From Rhodocyclaceae bacterium (GTDB lineage Bacteria; Pseudomonadota; Gammaproteobacteria; Burkholderiales; Rhodocyclaceae), in NCBI GenBank assembly GCA_016721505.1, contig JADKHX010000001.1, positions 372,001-436,000 on the forward strand: DNA of 64,000 bases, written 5' to 3'. The stretch's first letter is position 1, and every line of letters begins with the position of its first letter. The position numbers were made by a program, and so were the translations under genes. Below the pieces are notes generated by a model. The model saw only the letters and a list, made by a program, of their open reading frames with translations. It was not told the origin of the DNA and did not search any database. Below are positions 15,970-25,620 of this stretch, in pieces.

Positions 15970-18819
15970 ATGGAACTCGCCAAAAGTTTTGAACCTGCCG
16001 AAATCGAACGTCACTGGTATCCGATTTGGGAAGCGGGCGGCTATTTCGCCGCTGGCTTGGACAGTGCTAAACAGGACAACTTTTGCATTTTGTTGCCGCC
16101 GCCAAATGTCACCGGCACGCTGCACATGGGTCATGGATTTAACCAGTCCATCATGGACGCGCTGACGCGCTATCACCGCATGCGGGGCGACAACACCTTG
16201 TGGCAGCCTGGCACTGATCATGCTGGCATTGCGACACAAATTGTGGTCGAGCGTCAGCTTGATGCGAAAGGTATTTCTCGGCACGATTTAGGTCGCGAGA
16301 AATTCGTTGAAAAAGTCTGGGAGTGGAAGGAATATTCCGGCAACACGATTACTCAACAAATGCGTCGCCTTGGCACCTCGCCGGACTGGTCGCGCGAGCG
16401 TTTTACGATGGACGCGGGGCTGTCGAAAACGGTCACTGATACTTTCGTACAGCTACACCGCGAGGGGCTGATTTATCGCGGCAAACGCTTGGTCAATTGG
16501 GATCCGAAATTACTCACTGCGGTGTCAGATTTGGAAGTTGTCCAAGAAGAACGCGATGGCTTTATGTGGCACATTCTGTATCCGTTTTCGGATGGTCCAA
16601 AGGATGGAATGCGGGGCATGCACATCGCCACTACGCGCCCGGAAACCATGCTCGCCGACGGCGCGCTAGCGGTGCACCCTGACGACGAGCGCTATAAACA
16701 TCTGGTCGGGCAGTTTGTTGATTTGCCCTTGTGCGATAGAAAAATTCCCATCATCGCGGATAACTTTGTCGATCCCGAATTTGGTAGCGGCTGCGTCAAA
16801 ATTACCGGCGCGCATGACTTCAATGACTACGCTTGTGCGCAACGTCACGGCTTGGAGATGATTACGATTTTCACGCTCGATGCCAAGCTCAACGACAACG
16901 CGCCGGCAGCCTATCGCGGTATGGATAGATACGACTGCCGCAAGGCGGTTTTGGCGGATTTGGAGACCTTAGGTTTTTTGCAAAAAGCTGTGGCGCACAA
17001 AAACACCGTGCCGGTGGGCGATAGAACTGGTGCGGTGATCGAGCCTATGCTCACCGATCAATGGTTTGTCGCGATGAGTAAAACTGGTGCGGACGGCACC
17101 AGTATTGTTAGCAAGGCGATGGATTGCGTGGCCTCGGGTGAGATTAAATTTGTGCCCGAAAATTGGGTGAACACTTACAACCAATGGCTGGGCAATATTC
17201 AGGATTGGTGCATCTCGCGCCAGCTTTGGTGGGGACATCAAATCCCGGCGTGGTACAGCGACGACGGACGGATTTATGTGGCGCACGATGCCGACGAGGC
17301 ACGCGCGCAGGCCTTAGCAGACGGCTACGCAGGTGCGCTCAAGCGCGACGAAGATGTTCTCGACACTTGGTTTTCATCCGCCATGTGGCCGTTTTCGACG
17401 CTCGATTGGACGCCCGAGTGGCCAGCCAAATCCAACCCTGCTTTGGATTTGTATTTGCCTTCAACGGTGCTCGTCACTGGCTTTGACATCATCTTTTTTT
17501 GGGTTGCGCGAATGGTGATGATGACCAAACATCTCACCGGAAAAATTCCTTTTCATCATGTCTATGTACATGGCCTGATTCGCGATGCAGAAGGCCAAAA
17601 AATGAGCAAATCGAAGGGCAATGTACTCGACCCGATTGACCTGATTGATGGCATCAGCATTGACGATTTGGTCAAGAAACGCACGGTCGGATTGATGTAT
17701 CCGAAAGACGCACCGAAGATAGAAAAGCGTACGCGCAAAGATTATCCCAATGGCATTCCAGCATTTGGTACTGACGCTTTGCGCTTCACTTTCTTAAGCC
17801 TCGCCAGCCCGGGTCGCGACATTAAATTTGATATGCAGCGCTGCGAAGGCTATCGAAACTTCTGCAACAAATTATGGAACGCCACGCGCTTTGTGCTGAT
17901 GAATTGTGAAGACCAAAATTGCGGTGTCGAAAGCCACACGGAAGCCCCTTGTATTCAAGAAACCTACCTAGATTTTTCACCCGCTGACCGCTGGATCGTG
18001 AGCCAATTGCAAGGCGTTGAAGCCGAGGTCGCCAAACATTTTGCCGACTACCGTTTCGATTTATTGTCCAAAGCGATTTACGAATTTGTCTGGGACGAAT
18101 ACTGCGATTGGTATTTGGAGCTCGCCAAAGTTCAAATCCAGAGTGGTTCGCCCGCACAGCAGCGCGCCACGCGCCGCACGCTGGTTCGCGTGCTCGAAAC
18201 TACACTGCGTTTAGCGCACCCGCTGATTCCATTTATCACTGAAGAATTGTGGCAAAAAGTCGCGCCAGTTGCTGGTCGGCTTGAGAACGGTACCAGCGCA
18301 ACCATCATGACCCAGGGCTATCCGAAAGCAGACCTGTCGCGTTGCGATGAAGTGGCGCAAGCTTGGGTTGATCAATTGAAAGCGATGGTGAATGCCTGTC
18401 GAAGTTTGCGTGGCGAAATGAACTTATCGCCAGCGCAAAAAGTTCCCTTGATCGGCTGTGGCACAACAGCTGCCGAAACTGCTCGCTTGGCAAGCTACGC
18501 GCCGTATTTGGCTGCGATGGCACGGCTTACCGAAGTAAGCGCAGTGAGCGCGTTGCCGGATTCCGATGCGCCGGTTCAGATCGTCGGCAATTTCCGTTTG
18601 ATGCTGAAAATCGAAATCAATATCGCCGATGAAAAAATTCGATTGAGCAAAGAAATTGGTCGAGTCAGTGGCGAGATTTTGAAAGCAGAAAATAAACTCG
18701 GCAGCGAAAGCTTTGTTGCACGCGCACCGGCTCAAGTGGTCGCCGTGGAACGCGAACGCTTGGCGGGATTTATATCGCTGCGCGAAAAACTGATGGGGCA
18801 ATTGGCGCGATTGGGGTAA
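15970..18819 (+). CDS. valS: Valyl-tRNA synthetase
   Basis: 949 residues, full length. Class I aminoacyl-tRNA synthetase charging tRNA-Val. HIGH motif LHMGH near residue 50, long CP1 editing domain (WQPGTDHAGIATQ, TRPETMLAD), WCISRQLWWGHQIPAW, KMSKSKGN near residue 545, anticodon-binding domain, and a C-terminal coiled coil (LSKEIGRVSGEILKAENKL). No unusual residues in the motifs. Divergent from pcnB with an 83-150 base gap that must hold both promoters, though none is clear. A repeat copy lies just after the stop. Confidence 0.97.
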   Translation: MELAKSFEPAEIERHWYPIWEAGGYFAAGLDSAKQDNFCILLPPPNVTGTLHMGHGFNQSIMDALTRYHRMRGDNTLWQPGTDHAGIATQIVVERQLDAKGISRHDLGREKFVEKVWEWKEYSGNTITQQMRRLGTSPDWSRERFTMDAGLSKTVTDTFVQLHREGLIYRGKRLVNWDPKLLTAVSDLEVVQEERDGFMWHILYPFSDGPKDGMRGMHIATTRPETMLADGALAVHPDDERYKHLVGQFVDLPLCDRKIPIIADNFVDPEFGSGCVKITGAHDFNDYACAQRHGLEMITIFTLDAKLNDNAPAAYRGMDRYDCRKAVLADLETLGFLQKAVAHKNTVPVGDRTGAVIEPMLTDQWFVAMSKTGADGTSIVSKAMDCVASGEIKFVPENWVNTYNQWLGNIQDWCISRQLWWGHQIPAWYSDDGRIYVAHDADEARAQALADGYAGALKRDEDVLDTWFSSAMWPFSTLDWTPEWPAKSNPALDLYLPSTVLVTGFDIIFFWVARMVMMTKHLTGKIPFHHVYVHGLIRDAEGQKMSKSKGNVLDPIDLIDGISIDDLVKKRTVGLMYPKDAPKIEKRTRKDYPNGIPAFGTDALRFTFLSLASPGRDIKFDMQRCEGYRNFCNKLWNATRFVLMNCEDQNCGVESHTEAPCIQETYLDFSPADRWIVSQLQGVEAEVAKHFADYRFDLLSKAIYEFVWDEYCDWYLELAKVQIQSGSPAQQRATRRTLVRVLETTLRLAHPLIPFITEELWQKVAPVAGRLENGTSATIMTQGYPKADLSRCDEVAQAWVDQLKAMVNACRSLRGEMNLSPAQKVPLIGCGTTAAETARLASYAPYLAAMARLTEVSAVSALPDSDAPVQIVGNFRLMLKIEINIADEKIRLSKEIGRVSGEILKAENKLGSESFVARAPAQVVAVERERLAGFISLREKLMGQLARLG

Positions 18820-18832
18820 CGTTGATCAATCT

Positions 18833-18860
18833 CGTCAGTTGGTGCTGGCAATACGCCGTT
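18833..18860 (+). repeat. Dispersed ~27-bp repeat, copy 5
   Basis: Copy with CTGGCAATACGCCGTTAA, between the convergent valS and tusA genes; untranslated. Confidence 0.82.
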
Positions 18861-18873
18861 AAGCGTTACAGCA

Positions 18874-19110
18874 CTACTTTCGCCGCATGTAAAACTCGAA
18901 CTCTTTATTGATTTCCTCGCTAGACAAAAGCTCGTTACCGGTCTGCCTGGCAAACGCGGCGAAGTCTTTTACTGAGCCTGGGTCGGTGGCGAGAATTTTC
19001 AGCACGTCACCGGACTTGAGCTCGGTCAACGCCTTCTTTGCGCGCAATATCGGCAAAGGGCAATTCAATCCTCGTGCATCCAGTTCTTTTGCAAATTCCA
19101 TTGTTGCCAT
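18874..19110 (-). CDS. TusA/SirA-like sulfur carrier protein
   Basis: 78 residues from ATG 19110-19108, preceded by GGAGAGGA; a longer open frame to 19194 is not homologous. The fold signature ELDARGLNCPLPILRAKKAL contains the CPxP motif whose Cys carries persulfide sulfur, and the rest (LKSGDVLKILATDPGSVKDF) matches the family. TusA relays sulfur for 2-thiouridine tRNA modification and molybdenum cofactor work; family members such as YeeD or YedF serve other sulfur pathways. No other sulfur gene is adjacent, so the exact partner is open. Confidence 0.88.
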   Translation of the reverse strand: MATMEFAKELDARGLNCPLPILRAKKALTELKSGDVLKILATDPGSVKDFAAFARQTGNELLSSEEINKEFEFYMRRK

Positions 19111-19329
19111 TGCTTCGTCCTCTCCGAATGTTTTGCTGGTACCGAATACCAAGCAGCGTTTGGATAATAAGCCCTCCGCAGGATTGCAAATCACGGTCGC
19201 TCGGCGTGAATTTGCCGCAAGCTGGAATAAACATTGAAAAGAGCTTCTAAATACCTGTTCCGCAAGTGTTTGAATGAGCAGAGCGTGCTATTCTTTGGCG
19301 TGTTAAAGCTCACCAAAAAGAGGGTCCCC

Positions 19330-21228
19330 TTGCCGCCCGTCACGTTTCCGGTTCGTGCATCCATCATCCTCGTTGCTGCGTCTCTCAGTGCATGCAGCGC
19401 GTTGCCACCGCAAAAGCCATCTGCCGGCCACCTTCAGGCAGAGCCTGCGCGCGCAGAGAATTCCAACATTCCGGCCTTGGTAGGCGCTACCGCTGCGGTG
19501 CAACGCCCCAAACCAGCCGCTAAGGTTGAGACTTACTCGGTATCGGTTCGCAACGTGCCGGTCGGTGAGCTGCTATTTGCCTTGTCTCGCGACGCCAAAT
19601 TGAATATCGATTTGCATCCAGGTATCGAGGGCACGGTCTCGATCAATGCGATTGACCAAACTCTGCAGCAAATTTTGACGCGCCTATCCAAACAAGTGGA
19701 TATGCGGTGGGAATTGAACGGCCCTAATCTTGCCATCATGCCGGACGCACCGTTTTTGCGTACCTATCGCATCGACTATGTGAACATGGCGCGCGACATG
19801 AAGACCAAAACTGAGGTCAGTTCGCAGGTCGGCACCGGCTCCTCTGGCGGAGGTGGCGGCAATACGAGTATTGAGAGCACGTCAAAAAACCGATTCTGGG
19901 AAACGCTGGATAAAAACATTCAGGACTTACTGCGCGAGACGGACAAAGTATTGCCCGAAGGGTCAAGTGAGACTGTCATCGACCGTACCGATCAGCAATC
20001 GAACACCACCGGTGCTATTGCTGCGGCGGCGACTAAGGCTGCCGCCGGCGCTGGGCAAAATGCTGCAACCGGCGTCGCGTCACAGCAGACTGGTAATACG
20101 GTGGTCAAACGTTCAACATTCCGCGAAGCGGCATCTGTTATCTCAAATCCTGAGGCAGGCGTGATTAGTGTGCGCGCTTCATCGCGGCAGCACGAAAAAA
20201 TTCAAGAGTTCCTTGACCAAGTCATGGGCTCGTCGCGACGCCAGGTGATGATAGAAGCCACCATCGTCGAAGTGGCACTCAACAACCAGTACGAGCAAGG
20301 GATCAACTGGCAAAGTTTGCGCTCAATCCGCGGTGGAACCGCCGGGTTTTCAGTGGCACGCGGGCAATTGTCGCGCGCCAACGGACTAACGACTGCAACC
20401 ACCGTAACTACCACCACGGCAACCGGTAACGCCGCTTCCGGCACTACAGGTACAGCCACCAGCACAGGTTCAACCACACAAGACGTGGTCGGCGGTGTTA
20501 CAAACATTGGTAAGGCATTTCTGTTGAATTACGTTGCGCCAGGCTTAGGCATTTCTTCAACTATTGATTTGCTCGAGACATTTGGCAACGTCAAAGTGCT
20601 GTCGAGCCCGAAAATCAGCGTACTCAACAACCAAACGGCAGTGATTAAGGTTGTGGACAATTTGGTTTATTTCACGGTCAAATCGGACACGACGAATAGC
20701 ACCTCGGGGCCATCACAAACTACCGTGACTACCACTCCAAATTCTGTCGCAGTTGGTTTGGTGATGAGCATTACGCCGCAGATCAGCGAGAGCAATACCG
20801 TGCTGCTCAACGTTCGTCCAGTTATTTCGCGACTCAATGGTCCTGGCAAGATAGACCCGAATCCCAGTATTCCGGCCAACATTCAAAACATCGTGCCTGA
20901 GATTTCAACCCGCGAAATGGAGTCCATGCTGCGCCTGACCGATGGCGAAACCGCCGTAATGGGTGGCCTGATGTCTGAGAGCATAGATAAAACCACAAGC
21001 TCGGTTCCTGGATTTTCTAGTTTGCCTGGAATTGGAGCCTTATTTACCTCGCACGTCGATGTGATCAAGAAAACCGAGTTAGTGATTTTTCTAAAGCCAA
21101 TCATCATCCGCGAGCCGAGCATTTATGGCGACTATCGCAACGCTGCGGGACAACTTCCCGATAAAGAATTCTTCTCGGAATTTCCGCCGTCACCATCAAA
21201 TTCAAATACCGGGGTCGGCAAGCCGTGA
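19330..21228 (+). CDS. mshL: MSHA-type pilus secretin lipoprotein (MshL-like)
   Basis: About 632 residues from TTG 19330, which has AGAGGG five bases upstream; an in-frame TTG at 19234 would add 32 residues before the signal. Outer-membrane secretin channel for a type IV pilus. It has a lipoprotein signal (SIILVAASLSAC), an N-terminal STN/N0-like domain (YSVSVRNVPVGELLFALSRD), Gly/Ser and Ala/Thr-rich low-complexity linkers, and the secretin core with VEVALNNQYEQGINW, VGLVMSITPQIS and the end motif LPGIGALF. The TATTVTTTTATGN-rich stretch is an insertion within the N3/secretin region. First gene of the pilus operon; the next gene overlaps its stop. Confidence 0.88.
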   Translation: MPPVTFPVRASIILVAASLSACSALPPQKPSAGHLQAEPARAENSNIPALVGATAAVQRPKPAAKVETYSVSVRNVPVGELLFALSRDAKLNIDLHPGIEGTVSINAIDQTLQQILTRLSKQVDMRWELNGPNLAIMPDAPFLRTYRIDYVNMARDMKTKTEVSSQVGTGSSGGGGGNTSIESTSKNRFWETLDKNIQDLLRETDKVLPEGSSETVIDRTDQQSNTTGAIAAAATKAAAGAGQNAATGVASQQTGNTVVKRSTFREAASVISNPEAGVISVRASSRQHEKIQEFLDQVMGSSRRQVMIEATIVEVALNNQYEQGINWQSLRSIRGGTAGFSVARGQLSRANGLTTATTVTTTTATGNAASGTTGTATSTGSTTQDVVGGVTNIGKAFLLNYVAPGLGISSTIDLLETFGNVKVLSSPKISVLNNQTAVIKVVDNLVYFTVKSDTTNSTSGPSQTTVTTTPNSVAVGLVMSITPQISESNTVLLNVRPVISRLNGPGKIDPNPSIPANIQNIVPEISTREMESMLRLTDGETAVMGGLMSESIDKTTSSVPGFSSLPGIGALFTSHVDVIKKTELVIFLKPIIIREPSIYGDYRNAAGQLPDKEFFSEFPPSPSNSNTGVGKP

Positions 21229-22664
21229 GTCTTTTGATGGATGCCTTGAAAAAGGCAGAAGCAGCGAAACGTAAAGGAGCCGATGACTCTGCGCCGGCGG
21301 GTAGTGGTGCGAACGCGTCGATATTTGGCGAACTCACACTCGAACCTATCGCTACTGATAGCCCGCCAAGCGAGTCGGATATCCCGCTAGCATCGACCGC
21401 CGATCAGGCAATCGGCGAAGGATCGACCTCACCGGCGCATCTGCCGGAACTGCCGGCGAATCTTGGTGGTCTCGATGCAGAGTTTGTGGCACATCATGAA
21501 GCGCAAAAAGCTGCCGCAACGCCAATTCGATCAAACACAGTTGCCAAAGTGACGCCGCCCTCGCCTGCCGTTCCGACGCCAGCAACTGCCTCACAACTGG
21601 CTGCGAAAAGCAAATCCAGCGCCAAGGATAGTGAGACCAAGGCCGATCGTGAAGCTGCCCGCAATATGTTTGATGCCAAGGCAGCCGCGGCACCCGCGCG
21701 CAATCGAAGCTTTGCCTATGCGATTGGAATTTTCACAACGCTCGTGGCGTTGGGCATTGTGGGATATTTCTGGTGGCAATTGCAACCCAAAACAGGTTTC
21801 CCTTCTAGTGGTGGCGTCCCGGCCCGAGCGGCCGCACCCGTTCCGCCACCGGCATCGCCAACTGCTACAAACCCGGCACCTGCATTGGCCGGTGCTGTGG
21901 CTACGCCGTCTGGACAGCCGGGGGCAGCACCAGCCGTGGGGCAATCTCCCGATAATGCGGCACCTGCTGTGCCAGCACCAACTGCGCCAGCGAGCGCTCC
22001 GACAAAGGCCAGCGCGAAGAAAAAACTCGCCGATGCGGCCGCTGAAAACGAGTCCGAAGACGGAATTCGTTTAGTTCGCGTCACCAAATCACCACTACAA
22101 ATCAATCCGGCTTTGACCAAGGGGTTTGACAATTTCAATCGCGGTAATTTTGCGGCCGCCAAAATTGAATATGAATCAATACTGAAAGTTGAGCCACAAA
22201 ATCTCGAAGCTCTGCACGGTCTCGCGGCAATCGCGGTGCGGGAACAACGCTGGAACGTGGCTGATCATTTCTATGAACGTATTTTGGTCGCCGACCCGAA
22301 AGACGCAGTCGCACTCTCGGCGATGATCAATCTGCATGGACAAAATAATCCAGGCGCAGCTGAGAGCCGCCTCAAGGGTATTGTTTCAGAACAGCCAGAA
22401 TCAGCGGCCGCGCAGTTCGCGTTGGGCAATCTTTACGCCGCACAGCAACGCTGGGCCGATGCCCAACAGGCTTATTTCAAAGCCTACTCGGCCGATGCCG
22501 AGAGTCCCGATATTCTTTACAACTTGGCGGTAAGCTTGGAACATATGAATCAGGCAAAGCTCGCCTATCAGTATTACTCGCTTGCTTTGGAAGCCGCGAA
22601 GCGTCGCCCTGCCGGGTTTGATCTGACCGTCGCCGGCGCACGCGCCGCAGCGTTGCGACCCTGA
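21225..22664 (+). CDS. TPR protein of MSHA-type pilus (MshN-like)
   Basis: 479 residues from GTG 21225, which overlaps the secretin stop as GTGA. The first residues SLLMDALKKAEAAKRKG are the usual start of MshN-like proteins. One membrane helix near residues 165-185 (FAYAIGIFTTLVALGIVGYFWW), then an Ala/Pro-rich periplasmic spacer, then four or more tetratricopeptide repeats (residues ~285-460). This topology fits an inner-membrane anchored scaffold that contacts the secretin or pilotin. The spacer holds a weak repeat-like stretch (21970-21988) read as VPAPTAP, which may be chance. Confidence 0.8.
   Translation: MSLLMDALKKAEAAKRKGADDSAPAGSGANASIFGELTLEPIATDSPPSESDIPLASTADQAIGEGSTSPAHLPELPANLGGLDAEFVAHHEAQKAAATPIRSNTVAKVTPPSPAVPTPATASQLAAKSKSSAKDSETKADREAARNMFDAKAAAAPARNRSFAYAIGIFTTLVALGIVGYFWWQLQPKTGFPSSGGVPARAAAPVPPPASPTATNPAPALAGAVATPSGQPGAAPAVGQSPDNAAPAVPAPTAPASAPTKASAKKKLADAAAENESEDGIRLVRVTKSPLQINPALTKGFDNFNRGNFAAAKIEYESILKVEPQNLEALHGLAAIAVREQRWNVADHFYERILVADPKDAVALSAMINLHGQNNPGAAESRLKGIVSEQPESAAAQFALGNLYAAQQRWADAQQAYFKAYSADAESPDILYNLAVSLEHMNQAKLAYQYYSLALEAAKRRPAGFDLTVAGARAAALRP
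21968..21989 (-). repeat. Possible degenerate repeat copy
   Basis: GTGCCAGCACCAACTGCGCC matches the inner part of the repeat but lies in an Ala/Pro-rich coding linker where such codons occur by chance; read as VPAPTAP. Confidence 0.25.
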
Positions 22665-22714
22665 CTGAAAAGGCAATCACCGGCAGGCGCAGATGCCGGA
22701 TAATATTTAGCGAT

Positions 22715-24418
22715 ATGAACGCCCCAAATAGCCGCCTCCCCATTGGACAATTGTTGATTGTTCAGGGCATCATCAGCGAAGATCAGCTGCGCATTGCGCT
22801 GCTCGAGCAGATGAAGTCCAACCAGCCTGTCGGCAAATTGCTGGTCGCCTTGGGCTTCGTTTCCGAAGCCACCTTGCGTGATGCCTTGGGTGAATCCCTC
22901 GGACAAAAAGCGGTCGACCTCGATAATTCAATTGTTGACCCCTCAGCGCTTAAGTTGATCCCGCGCGAACTTGCCAAACGCCATACGATGCTGCCGCTCA
23001 ACTACGCGCCGGCAGAACATAGACTCACGATTGCGATTGCTGATACCAATGACATTGTGGCAATCGACAAGTTGCGTGCTTTGTTCAAACACGAAATCGT
23101 CGTCGACACATTGCTTGCCGGTGAAACAGAAATCAATCGCGGCATCGATCAGTATTACGGTCACGAGCTTTCGATTGATGGCATCTTGCATGAAATTGAG
23201 ACTGGCGAAATCGACTATCGCAGCATTTCGTCAACGCTAGATGAATACAGCCAACCAGTGGTGCGGCTAGTAGATGCCCTGCTCACTGATGCAGTGAAAC
23301 GCGAAGCCTCGGATGTGCACTTTGAGCCGGAAGCTGGTTTCCTGAGAATCCGCTATCGTATCGATGGCATTTTGCATCAGATACGTGCCTTGCATAAATC
23401 GTATTGGTCGGCGATGGCGGTACGGATCAAGGTAATGAGCGATATGAACATCGCCGAAACACGCGCCCCTCAGGATGGCCGAATTTCGCTCAATATCAGT
23501 GGTCATGCGGTCGATTTTCGAGTTGCTGCGCAGCCAACGATTCATGGCGAAAATATCGTGCTGCGGATTTTGGATCGAGACAAAGGCATTGTGCCGCTCG
23601 ATGGGCTCGGACTTGATGGTGCTCAACTTGATTTGTTGAAGCTGATGGTCGCACGACCCGAAGGCATTATTTTGGTGACTGGCCCTACCGGTAGCGGCAA
23701 AACCACGACACTCTATTCGGTACTCAACCACATCAACGAAGTCGGGGTCAATATCATGACCCTGGAAGATCCGGTTGAATACCCGATGAGCATGATTCGG
23801 CAAACCTCGGTCGCCGAATCCGCCAAGCTGGATTTTGCCAATGGCATACGCTCAATGATGCGGCAAGATCCGGACATCATTTTGGTTGGCGAAATTCGTG
23901 ATCCAGATACCGCCGAAATGGCTTTTCGCGCGGCGATGACCGGGCACCAAGTGTTTTCCACATTGCACACCAATTCCGCAATTGGGGCGATTCCGCGCTT
24001 GCTCGATATTGGTGTATTACCAGATATTTTGGCGGGCAACATTATCGGTATCGTCGCTCAGCGACTTGTTCGCCGTCTGTGTACGCATTGTCGCAAACCT
24101 TACCCGGCCGAATCGCACGAATGCAAAGTGCTGGGTGTTGAAGGTCCGCGTCCGGCACCGATCATTTATCGCGCGGCCGGCTGTGACCGCTGCTCATATC
24201 AAGGCTATAAGGGTCGGATCGCAATCATGGAATTGTTGCGGATTGATCCCGATATCGACTACCTGATTGCCTGTCGCGCGACCGTGCGCGACATTCGCGA
24301 TGCCGCGATTAAAAATGGATTTCGCACACTAACCGACGACGGATTACGCCGCGTGATCGATGGCTCCACTTCCATCGAAGAAATCGGTCGCGTGGTCGAC
24401 CTCACCGGACGCATGTAA
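22715..24418 (+). CDS. mshE: Pilus assembly ATPase (GspE/PilB/MshE-like)
   Basis: 567 residues. Hexameric cytoplasmic ATPase that powers pilus extension. An N-terminal MshEN/GspE domain (PIGQLLIVQGIISEDQL, LLVALGFVSEATLRDAL) of the kind that can bind c-di-GMP in MshE proteins is followed by Walker A GPTGSGKTT (~residue 325), Asp box TLEDPVEY, Walker B IILVGEIRD, His box TGHQVFSTLHTN, and a four-Cys zinc site (CTHC, CDRC). Together with the GGDEF-EAL protein at 59.9 kb, c-di-GMP control is plausible but inferred. It starts 50 bases after the TPR gene and its stop shares one base with the next start. Confidence 0.93.
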   Translation: MNAPNSRLPIGQLLIVQGIISEDQLRIALLEQMKSNQPVGKLLVALGFVSEATLRDALGESLGQKAVDLDNSIVDPSALKLIPRELAKRHTMLPLNYAPAEHRLTIAIADTNDIVAIDKLRALFKHEIVVDTLLAGETEINRGIDQYYGHELSIDGILHEIETGEIDYRSISSTLDEYSQPVVRLVDALLTDAVKREASDVHFEPEAGFLRIRYRIDGILHQIRALHKSYWSAMAVRIKVMSDMNIAETRAPQDGRISLNISGHAVDFRVAAQPTIHGENIVLRILDRDKGIVPLDGLGLDGAQLDLLKLMVARPEGIILVTGPTGSGKTTTLYSVLNHINEVGVNIMTLEDPVEYPMSMIRQTSVAESAKLDFANGIRSMMRQDPDIILVGEIRDPDTAEMAFRAAMTGHQVFSTLHTNSAIGAIPRLLDIGVLPDILAGNIIGIVAQRLVRRLCTHCRKPYPAESHECKVLGVEGPRPAPIIYRAAGCDRCSYQGYKGRIAIMELLRIDPDIDYLIACRATVRDIRDAAIKNGFRTLTDDGLRRVIDGSTSIEEIGRVVDLTGRM

Positions 24419-25620
24419 TGGCGCTATACGCCTACAAAGCCATGACCGAGGAAGGCCGTCGCGTCTTTGGTCAACTTGACGCGATCAACTTGATAGATTT
24501 GGAGATGCGCCTGAAGCGCATGGAGCTTGATTTGGTCACTGGCGATCAACTCAATCCAAGCAGGGCAAGCGGTCGTGCAAAAATCACTCGACTCGAATTA
24601 GTTAATTTTTGTTTCCATTTAGAACAACTTTCGCGCGCCGGTGTGCCAATACTGGAAAGCCTGAACGATCTGCGCGATAGCGTTGAAAACCCCCGCTTTC
24701 GCGAAATTATTGCCAGCGTGATCGAAAGTATTGAAGGTGGCAAAGCGCTCTCTGATGCCCTGGGCGAGCATCCCAGTGTTTTCGATGGCGTATTCGTCAA
24801 CCTCGTCAAATCCGGCGAAGACACCGGCACCTTGCCCGACGTATTAGGCAATTTGGTGATATCCATCAAGTGGCAAGATGAACTCGCGGCACAGACTAAA
24901 AAACTCATCATGTACCCGGCGTTCATGAGTGTCGTAGTTGGTGCCGTGGTGCTATTTATGATGATTTACCTGGTGCCGAAAATGGCCGGGTTCATCAAAA
25001 GCTCCGGGCAGGAATTGCCGATGCAAACCAAGCTGCTGATGGCAACCTCGGCGTTTTTTGTCGACTACTGGTATGTCGTCATAATCGTCCCAGTAATCAT
25101 TGTTGGTACCATTGTGTTACTCATCAAACACAACTCAGTCGCTCGCTATCGCTTCGACGAAATAAAATTGAATGTCCCTTACTTGGGCGAAATTCAACGG
25201 AAAATTATTCTGTCGCGATTTGCCTCGGTCTTTGCCATGATGTATCAAGCGGGAATCACCATCCTTGATTCGATTAAGGCGTGTGAGAACGTCGTTGGCA
25301 ACCTCGCTGTGCAGCGCGCATTGCAACGTGTTTCGGGTCTGATTGGTGAGGGACAAAATGTCACCGCCGCGTTCCAAACCGCAGGTCTATTTCCGCCATT
25401 GGTAATCCGCATGATTAAGGTCGGGGAGAGCACTGGCGAACTCGACAAAGCGCTGCGTAACGTGAGTTATTTTTACAATCGCGATGTCAAAGAATCCATC
25501 GATCGTGTTCAGGCCATGATCGAACCATTGATGACAGTGACTGTCGGCGTTATTTTGGGGTGGATCATGCTGGCGGTGATGGGGCCGATGTATGACACGA
25601 TTACAAAGCTGAAATTCTGA
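24418..25620 (+). CDS. mshG: Pilus inner-membrane platform protein (GspF/PilC/MshG-like)
   Basis: 400 residues. Polytopic platform protein of type IV pili. Two tandem T2SF domains, each with the LVKSGEDTGTLPDVL / IKVGESTGELDKAL motif, and three membrane segments (about residues 165-190, 215-235 and 372-395). Start ATG overlaps the ATPase stop (TAATG) and the stop TGATG overlaps the next start, so translation is tightly coupled. No motif is missing. Confidence 0.93.
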   Translation: MALYAYKAMTEEGRRVFGQLDAINLIDLEMRLKRMELDLVTGDQLNPSRASGRAKITRLELVNFCFHLEQLSRAGVPILESLNDLRDSVENPRFREIIASVIESIEGGKALSDALGEHPSVFDGVFVNLVKSGEDTGTLPDVLGNLVISIKWQDELAAQTKKLIMYPAFMSVVVGAVVLFMMIYLVPKMAGFIKSSGQELPMQTKLLMATSAFFVDYWYVVIIVPVIIVGTIVLLIKHNSVARYRFDEIKLNVPYLGEIQRKIILSRFASVFAMMYQAGITILDSIKACENVVGNLAVQRALQRVSGLIGEGQNVTAAFQTAGLFPPLVIRMIKVGESTGELDKALRNVSYFYNRDVKESIDRVQAMIEPLMTVTVGVILGWIMLAVMGPMYDTITKLKF